A stretch of DNA of 64,000 nucleotides from Variovorax paradoxus_P (GTDB lineage Bacteria; Pseudomonadota; Gammaproteobacteria; Burkholderiales; Burkholderiaceae_C): NCBI RefSeq assembly GCF_050627025.1, contig NZ_CP192472.1; one strand, written 5' to 3'. The notes beneath the pieces are model-generated. The model ran no database searches, had not been told where the DNA came from, and saw nothing but the letters and a program-made list of their open reading frames with translations. This document shows, in pieces, positions 61,001 to 64,000 of the stretch (the stretch's first letter is position 1; each line of letters begins with the position of its first letter). The position numbers and the translations under genes are program-made.

Positions 61001-64000
61001 CGCCCAGACCATTCAGGCGCTCGGTCTCGGTCTTCTTCTGCAGGACAACAATGTCCGTCACCACGTCAGTGCCAGCGTTCTCTTTGAACGCCGTGCGCGG
61101 CAGCCGCACGGCCGCAACCAGGTTGGCGCGGTCGGCGATCCACTGGCGTGCAGCCTCGTTCTTGGCATCGAGAAAGCTATGCGACACGACCATCGTCAAC
61201 AGGCCGCCCGGCCGGAGCTTGTCGACGCTCTTGGCAAAGAAGTAGTTGTGGATCGAGAACCCCGAATAGGGCGAGCGGTCGTCGTCCACGATGGGCTCAG
61301 ACCCGAACGGCGGGTTGCCGACGGCGAGGTCGAAGTACTCGGCGGGCGCTTGGAAGTCCTGGAAAGCCGTCGCCTGCGCGATCTTGGCGCTGGGGTAAAG
61401 CGCCGCGGCGATCTGGCTGGTCAGCGGGTCGAGCTCCACGCCGTGCAGCTGCGAGCGCTTCCGCATGCTGGCAGGCATCAGGCCGAAGAAATTTCCGGTG
61501 CCGACAGACGATTCGAGCACGCGCCCCGAGGTGAACCCCATGCGCGCCAGCGCCTGATAGATGCCGTCCACCACCGCCACCGGCGTGTAGTGCGCGTTCA
61601 GCGTGGAGGCGCGGGCCGCCTTGTATTCGCCATCGGTCAGCAGGTCTCGCAGCTCGGCGAACTCCTTGGACCACTGCTTGTTCTGCGAGTCGAAGACTCC
61701 CTTCAACGCGCCCCAGCCGACGTACCGCGCGATCTGTTTGCGCTCTTCCGGCGTGGCCTTGCGGCCCTCCGCAGCCATCGCCTTGAGGATGCGAATGGCG
61801 GCGATGTTGTCGCGATATTTCTTGGCGAGCCCGCCCTTGCCGATGTCGGCGGCGTCGAGGGTGTGGTCGGCCGGCTGGTCGAGCTCGGGCTTCGGAGATG
61901 CTTCGGCGGTGGCCGGATCGGCTACATCGTCGGCGGACTGTCGCTCAGACCGTAGAGCTCCGCGATCTCGTGCCGCGCCAGGTGCCGGTTCCCCGGTGCG
62001 CTGTACGCGGTCCGCTCCGCTTCCTCCTGCTCCTTCAGGGCTGGCAGGTACTCGCTCGCTTCGATCAGCGCCTTCACGCGCTTCGGCCAGCCCAGCATCC
62101 AGCGATTGGCGATTTCGGTCGCCAGTGCCGGCATCGTGCTCAGCGCCTCCTTGATCGGCGCTGGGTAGTCGTTCGGATGGTAGAGCTCCTGCATTTCGTC
62201 CATTTTCGTCTCCTGCGTTGGTAGCGGCAATTGGGGCGGGGGCGGCGGGGGCTGCGGCGCTGGCGCGCGCCTGAGCCTCTTTCCAGGCGGCCGTGTAGTT
62301 GAAGGTCAGCTCCTTGAAGCCGTTCACCTGCACTTGGCCAGCCTTCGTGAATGGCGCGCCGCCGGCGTCGAGCGTGAAGGCGTTGCCCTGATAGATCCCG
62401 CCCATCGGGCGGACTGCCTTCGGATAGCGGCTGAGATACCAGTCGAAGTACGAGGCCACCGCAGTCCGCGCCGTGTCCATCGTCGTGGCCCGCTGCACTG
62501 CTGGAGCGGGAGCGGGCGCGGATTCAGGCGCGGCCTGGCTCAAAGCAGACGACAGCGGCTTCTTCAGACGCCCATCTGCGAGCGCCGCCTTGAACTCCTC
62601 CATCGACATCGCGGTGACCGGACCGACCTTCCAGTCCTTGCTATAGCTCCCGTTGTAGGCGGCCAAGGCCTCGGCTTCGCTGTCGAATCCCATCAGCGCC
62701 TTGGCCTCGTCGTAGGAGCCATCGGCATTGATCTGATCGACGACATAGACGGTGGGCGCGGTCGCCGCGTTGGGGCCCACGAACACATCCACACGGTCGC
62801 CGTCGGCCGCCTCCGAGCCCTTCACGTAGCCGTAGTGCGCGGCCAACGTGTTGCTCCACTCGGCACCGTCTGGCGAGGTTCCGCTACGGGTGCTGCCTTG
62901 CGGGTTTTCGACGCTGATGCGCAGGCCCTGTACGTCGTCACCCGACAGGTGGCCCATCTTGTAGTTGCGGGCCTCCTTCTGGGCCTGACTGGGCTCGGGC
63001 AGATCGTTCTGCGGGCTGGTCGCTGCTTCGTGAGCCGCCGTGTCGAGCGGCGCACCAGGCGCCGCAGAAGCACCGGCGCCTGCCGCCTCCGGCTCAGATT
63101 TCGCGCGCACCACGAATCGCCGGTTGTCCGGCACCACCTCGTGTGTGTCGGCTAGGCCGGACTCTTGAACGAAGGTCTGAGCCTTGTCGCCGGAGAGGAA
63201 CCACGCGCGCCCCTCCTCCACTCGGCGAACCGCCTTCTCGCGCTTCGCGCTGCGGACGGCCGGGACGGGCGTCAGCCCTGCGGTGGCGGGGGCGTCTTTT
63301 CCTGGCGCCGTTTGTGGCGCGCTCGCTTGCTGGGCTTGAGTGGCTTGAGGGCCAACGGCTTCTCCTTGGCGTAGATCGACTGCTACCCCGGAAGCATCCA
63401 GGGCGGCGGGTCGGGTTGCGGAATCAGGGGCGGCGACTTGCGATGGCGCGCCTTCGGCTTCTTGTGCGGTGGCGCCGCGGCGGGCGCGCGCCTGTGAGAT
63501 GCCTTCTTGCAGGCTGGTCGGCGCCGACGGCTGGGCCGCCTGCATCGCCGCCAGTTCAGCCTGCGCGCGGTCACGCTCGGCGATCAAGCGCTGGTCCCAC
63601 CCGTTCGCCGCAGCCTGCTTGCGCACGAAGTCGATGCGCTCGCGCAGCTCTGCCGTGCGGTCTTGCGGCGCCGGCGCGGCCTCCCCCGATGCGGCTGCAA
63701 CGCTGGCAGCCAGCACGCCCGCAGGCGGTGCTTCCGAGCCGTTCGAGTCGGCGCCCTTGCTCGCGCCCTCTTCTGCTTGAGCAGCCGCGCGGGCGGCCTC
63801 ATTCATCGCATCGTGTGCCCCACCGTCGACGGCGAGCGCGGCGGCAGTGGACAGCGGCCCGACGGCGGGATCGAGGCCCATCGCCTCCGAAGGGCGAAGG
63901 GGTTGAGGGTCTTCGGCCAATGCCAGGCCACCCGTGCTGAAATCACCAGTGGAATCCGTCGGCACGACATCGAACGGAACGCCATCGGTGGGCGCCGCTG
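52035..64000 (-). CDS. Giant phage polyvalent protein (5' end beyond window)
   Basis: Open frame of 3,988 codons to the window edge; the GTG at 63965 is only the first possible start inside the window, and the frame stays open to 64000. Numbering from that GTG: Ala/Pro-rich region (1-330); inorganic-pyrophosphatase-like polyvalent domain (about 335-465, GYVKGSEAADGDRVDVFVGP); Ala-rich linker; N6-adenine methylase (about 790-1000; SSVGTGNFF, NPPFGSEPI); SNF2-like helicase (about 1480-2260; VVGAGKTFEV, VDELHEF, EGRIIRRGN); metallopeptidase-like FHEVLGHHGLRG (about 2678); ADP-ribosyltransferase-like domain (about 2885-3015; FFHGTRDDF, GWLGRGVYG); helical part; LPD38-like C-terminus (about 3550-3976) with a hydrophobic run (ALAMLMLMGGAGG, about 3695). 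The methylase-helicase pair resembles P1 DarB, which protects injected DNA from type I restriction. Probably virion-packaged and injected. Two internal stretches have their coding signal in another frame (see findings). Confidence 0.87.
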   Translation of the reverse strand, partial: AAPTDGVPFDVVPTDSTGDFSTGGLALAEDPQPLRPSEAMGLDPAVGPLSTAAALAVDGGAHDAMNEAARAAAQAEEGASKGADSNGSEAPPAGVLAASVAAASGEAAPAPQDRTAELRERIDFVRKQAAANGWDQRLIAERDRAQAELAAMQAAQPSAPTSLQEGISQARARRGATAQEAEGAPSQVAAPDSATRPAALDASGVAVDLRQGEAVGPQATQAQQASAPQTAPGKDAPATAGLTPVPAVRSAKREKAVRRVEEGRAWFLSGDKAQTFVQESGLADTHEVVPDNRRFVVRAKSEPEAAGAGASAAPGAPLDTAAHEAATSPQNDLPEPSQAQKEARNYKMGHLSGDDVQGLRISVENPQGSTRSGTSPDGAEWSNTLAAHYGYVKGSEAADGDRVDVFVGPNAATAPTVYVVDQINADGSYDEAKALMGFDSEAEALAAYNGSYSKDWKVGPVTAMSMEEFKAALADGRLKKPLSSALSQAAPESAPAPAPAVQRATTMDTARTAVASYFDWYLSRYPKAVRPMGGIYQGNAFTLDAGGAPFTKAGQVQVNGFKELTFNYTAAWKEAQARASAAAPAAPAPIAATNAGDENGRNAGALPSERLPSADQGGAEHDAGTGDRNRQSLDAGLAEAREGADRSERVPASPEGAGGSGADRVQRTGEPAPGAARDRGALRSERQSADDVADPATAEASPKPELDQPADHTLDAADIGKGGLAKKYRDNIAAIRILKAMAAEGRKATPEERKQIARYVGWGALKGVFDSQNKQWSKEFAELRDLLTDGEYKAARASTLNAHYTPVAVVDGIYQALARMGFTSGRVLESSVGTGNFFGLMPASMRKRSQLHGVELDPLTSQIAAALYPSAKIAQATAFQDFQAPAEYFDLAVGNPPFGSEPIVDDDRSPYSGFSIHNYFFAKSVDKLRPGGLLTMVVSHSFLDAKNEAARQWIADRANLVAAVRLPRTAFKENAGTDVVTDIVVLQKKTETERLNGLGDASWVKVGQQVLADAKTGEATQHNVSSYFLSNPDAVLGTPTAAGNMYRVGEYTVEPNGELAAQLKGWAASLPERVFQPVERTHEQEAADVVVPDGVKVGSFYTDDKGRVHMRGPDSLGNRTAVAWAPPNAKAVERMKGMIDLRNALRAQMRLERSPDSTEAQIDAHRRELDRLYDGFQSKYGYLNDPTNRRIFLDDTESALVLALEFDYDRGISKAVAEREDIEARPPRAVKADIFTRRVMFPPSDNIKVSNAKDALLASLNYKGRLDVDYMASLYDKPASEIVTELGDVVYVDPVHGLTMADEYLAGDVKTKLAEAEAAARDEPALRRNVEALRKVIPADKRPSEIHAAMGASFIPPELFQQFAKEVTGSDARVTYLRATGQWLVDYTSQADPALNAAKWGIGKMSAQAIFTRTMAGQGVVVTETHRNADGTTTTVVLEKETEAAREKQSAMKAEWQRWLWSNPERADRVAGIYNDKMNRIVVRKFDGSHMTFPGMSPAMELLPHQKNAVWRALQERQILLDHVVGAGKTFEVVAAIMEMRRLGISRKPIVTVPNHLTLQWRSEFSRLYPAANVLAATPDDFAKGNREKFFSKIITGDWDAVIIGHSSLKRVALPVETEKAVLEEQISELADAIEEVKRARGDRNIVRDMEGIKARLEARMKQRVQALGDRDKVVTFDELGVDAFAVDELHEFKNLFYNSTMERVPGMGNPGGSDKAFDLFVKMQYLFNALGENAPIMGATGTPVSNSLVEMFNMQRFLQYPTLKAQGLNVFDAWAKQFGSVESLYEVSPSGAGYRQASRFAKFKNLPALMAMYQTFADTVTLDDLKAQEEARGTEFPVPKIAGGRPANVVAKRSPQVANFMGVPQLDIEGGRVLFGFNPQAGERATVAQSEDGNSWRAEVSVPQADGKEIRSLIGGAKTEEDARLLVVEAALSPKIKVDPKSILGQFVNLKQLTKETKGKVNALSLTGQANKAGLDYRLIDPAAPDFEGSKINLAVDRMVAAYQKWAGDKGVQLVFCDLSVPLSARSGFGSKERRVYVRENGALAHKKGTLHTARGFEDLPYLVVKEGGKDAKSFAVYDAATGLRVHAGLPAKGMATDWAAQTLSDPAKRQRWIDARDRAGDLQQDEIDDYNNANEIDTEETESVSLADIAGMSGATAFSVYDDIKGKLIVRGVPEREIAFIHDYNTPAAKDKLFKAVNAGTIRFLLGSTPKMGAGTNVQQRLVALHHIDAPWRPSDLEQREGRIIRRGNALYARDPEGFEVEIFRYATEQTYDTRRWQILEHKARGIEQLRNYDGTLNEIDDIEGEAANAADMKAAASGDPLILEETRLRNDVRRLESLQSSHADETTSMVRRARDQHRFADEWGPKELATFRAMNAAAEAQSVPKDSFAGLTVAGKKIGDREAAIKAIKRGIDRIFVSGGREEFQYRGVEFVLEGTPDYVELNSPTGGLDVFRPQKDVLPSAAGFLTRFANYVNRLPAHIADLEAEIARAKRAAVDLREQADKPFAQAKELEEAREAHRRVQRRLVAKGPDIPVSQRPALAKAMAEQRAQLNEQGYGAALEEFGGNAADDAQFRRDGTELLSPAAAKAMRALMPNYSPEARAQAVASVSKTVEAIRAAWGNGPEVVVAFDMGDPVVPEAARRADLKQRSGGARGAPEGFYYRGKAYLMASRLPTANDAARVLFHEVLGHHGLRGQFGKELDGVLNQIGTMRRADVDAKIKEYGLRGVNKLDRRAAAEEVLAEMAQTHPELHFVRRAIAAIRTWLRQHVPGFSNLRMTDDEIVRNFILPARRFVEQGGPDGGPGDGLRFSRGDAGPAATNSLDAPIAANDEGVTNFWHWYSGQDGSPKDPRSSAEGSGSATGGAAAGGAGRDGRAPRRLGPVDAQGRPLVFFHGTRDDFAAFDTEHPNRKDVGWLGRGVYGASDPSDANYYAGAKRGGGGQRVMPLYFAVTNPYIATPEIKARLKRATQAQVDRFTANLRAMGHDGVTLTAEDGSVEIVAFEPTQVKSAIGNNGGFDASDSDIRFSRSTVQGFAKKAAAELNKTFNVPGKLSWWHKSVGTMYNLAERSPAFKSVFDSAQGFVDDVSYYANAAAELAPKLLPKLETWRDIKKSPVSAADNAAVAKPVFEGTLTWARDEQGNPVQVQSLIDAAAELSADQKAQRLLRIGMLDERMLKAWQGMPLESYEKAINTRFESRMLQAGVVWTDAELRSMFNLTDDQRALYREFREATDRSLDTMARADMLRFVGDDAKGHRDVVMDAPDAQAAAVLLRDHLVQLSNDMPDRATQLLNTANGVIDRADKVRDLQARGYAPLSRFGRFSVDVVDAAGQRQYFGLFETAREANSMAARMREEFGEATVSQGTLSEEAFKLFAGVTPETLELFGNAVGLDSTGDSAQDRAFQEYLRLTKTNRSAMRRLIHRKGIAGFSEDVGRVLAAFVYSNARQTAAGLHMGDLGEAVNAIPKEQGELKDAAVRLAEYVKNPQEEAQAVRGLLFAQYLGGSVASAFVNMSQPVAVTFPWLSQYGGARAAAAQIGRAAKNIATRGFEYEPDLAAALKRAEDEGTVSPQEVHQLMAQARGASSLRSGDGTRGGDLQALGQNAMSRLSLAWGKLFGAAEQLNRRITFVAAYRTAKAQGIDDPAAFARKAITETQFLYSKANKMEWARGAVGGTLMTFKTYSVAYLELLHRMYTQGGPEGKRAVLLALAMLMLMGGAGGLPFAEDLEDVADALAQMLGFNFSTKKARQEFLEGFLPRGIAQFIDKGVSGLPGAPLDVSGRLGMGNLIPGTGLLLEKTSHARDVLEIAGPAGDFASRILSGGRSVLTGDVGAGLLEMSPAAVRNAAKGADMAATGMYRDAKGYKVLDTNTLEAALKSIGFQPNSVATIQEANGINQGAKAFYNLRAQEIRALWAQGIFEGDPQKVQQARDQVATWNRKNPEQPMLVRIPDVMRRVREMRKSKDERIADTAPRAMRAQVRQDIARTRAELS
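55256..55462 (-). CDS. Out-of-frame coding stretch inside the giant gene, tentative
   Basis: 68 codons from ATG 55462 in a frame different from the giant gene. The first 45 residues (MEAPKTPEAARKDLEALLAE, then LPQVGPAEMAAHLGDSD) look like a real helical protein and most codons end in G or C, whereas the giant frame across 55350-55465 gives a Gly/Ala/Ser-rich string with mixed third bases. No good ribosome site. Either a small overlapping gene or a compensated pair of frameshifts in the giant gene just before its ADP-ribosyltransferase domain. Confidence 0.4.
   Translation of the reverse strand: MEAPKTPEAARKDLEALLAELPQVGPAEMAAHLGDSDPLMRKAARSYFSTARETTSQPSIPSTQTEKT
61922..62203 (-). CDS. 93-codon gene overlapping the giant frame
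   Basis: ATG 62203 with AGGAG 6 nt upstream, an ideal ribosome site, to TAG 61922-61924. The protein (MDEMQELYHPNDYPAPIKEA, then MPALATEIANRWMLGWPKRV, ending in HLARHEIAELYGLSDSPPTM) looks like a folded helical protein, and nearly all codons end in G or C. The giant frame over the same bases is a low-complexity Gly/Ala/Arg/Ser linker with mixed third bases. So real coding selection here is on this frame. I have no family for it. It lies between the pyrophosphatase-like and methylase parts. Confidence 0.72.
   Translation of the reverse strand: MDEMQELYHPNDYPAPIKEALSTMPALATEIANRWMLGWPKRVKALIEASEYLPALKEQEEAERTAYSAPGNRHLARHEIAELYGLSDSPPTM

Larger units (their letters stand above)
44231..64000. 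mobile_element. Prophage integrated at tRNA-His (right end outside window)
   Basis: Bounded on the left by the tRNA-His fragment. Contents: accessory zone with decayed genes (44.3-47.6 kb), full lysis cassette on the minus strand (47.8-49.1 kb), AT-rich restriction-like cargo gene (49.3-51.9 kb), and a giant polyvalent-protein frame (52.0 kb to the edge). A giant gene of more than 4,000 codons carrying methylase and helicase domains is, as I recall, reported in Bcep22-like podophages of Burkholderia, so a podophage-type prophage is the best guess. No integrase, terminase or capsid gene is visible in the window. Confidence 0.85.

Noticed and set aside
58428..61955. 1,175-codon plus-strand open frame opposite the giant gene
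   Set aside because: Same reason: antisense of the methylase-helicase region.
44280..64000. Integrase, terminase or capsid genes of the prophage
   Set aside because: Searched the frames on both strands and found none; they must be to the right of the window.

Overview
The window looks like a chromosome segment of a GC-rich betaproteobacterium of the family Comamonadaceae, probably Variovorax or a close relative. This is judged from gene content and order (surE-pcm-nlpD-rpoS, rpsF-priB-rpsR-rplI-dnaB, alaA-hom-thrC-mobB-moeA-moaD), a Bug-type solute receptor and a beta-type H-NS protein. No database search was possible, so genus-level placement is inference.

Bases 1-44230 are ordinary core chromosome. 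From left to right: the nearly complete end of a thiolase; clpB with a sigma-32-type promoter; a periplasmic Bug receptor; molybdopterin genes (moaE, moaD, moeA, mobB) in which a dapA-like gene on the other strand separates moaD from moaE; threonine and alanine synthesis (thrC, hom, alaA); prxQ/bcp and a PIN-PhoH ATPase; a small cluster of glyoxalase, EVE, GyrI-like and WYL-regulator genes; the ribosomal/replication cluster rpsF-priB-rpsR-rplI-dnaB; phosphoenolpyruvate synthase with its regulator PpsR.

An oxidative-stress and iron block fills 25.9-36.6 kb: ahpF, ahpC and bacterioferritin around a near-perfect OxyR site, a cytochrome b and PepSY protein, PiuC hydroxylase, a TonB-dependent siderophore receptor, bacterioferritin-associated ferredoxin, tonB-exbB-exbD and hemP with Fur-like sites, and a GlcG-type protein. 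Next come a Bax-inhibitor-1 membrane protein, rlmD, the rpoS locus, a quinone oxidoreductase and H-NS.

At 44231-44278 only the 3' half of a tRNA-His gene remains. Everything to its right (44.28-64.0 kb) behaves as an integrated prophage whose integrase and other end lie outside the window. Its left part (44.3-47.6 kb) is an accessory zone with small unknown genes, a small protein with strikingly regular cysteine spacing, and two decayed genes (DUF3606 and SRAP/YedK). A complete lysis cassette follows (holin, SAR endolysin, Rz with embedded Rz1), then an AT-rich, oppositely oriented single-chain nuclease-methylase-specificity gene. Last is a giant open frame of more than 3,970 codons, running off the right edge, that encodes a polyvalent phage protein: pyrophosphatase-like domain, N6-adenine methylase, SNF2-like helicase, metallopeptidase-like motif, ADP-ribosyltransferase-like domain and an LPD38-like C-terminus.

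The most unusual points are in this prophage. A restriction-like enzyme sits next to a DarB-like giant anti-restriction candidate. Two short stretches inside the giant frame have their coding signal in another frame, one of them a 93-codon gene with its own strong ribosome binding site. The 118-residue protein has cysteines spaced 3-10-10-10-3.
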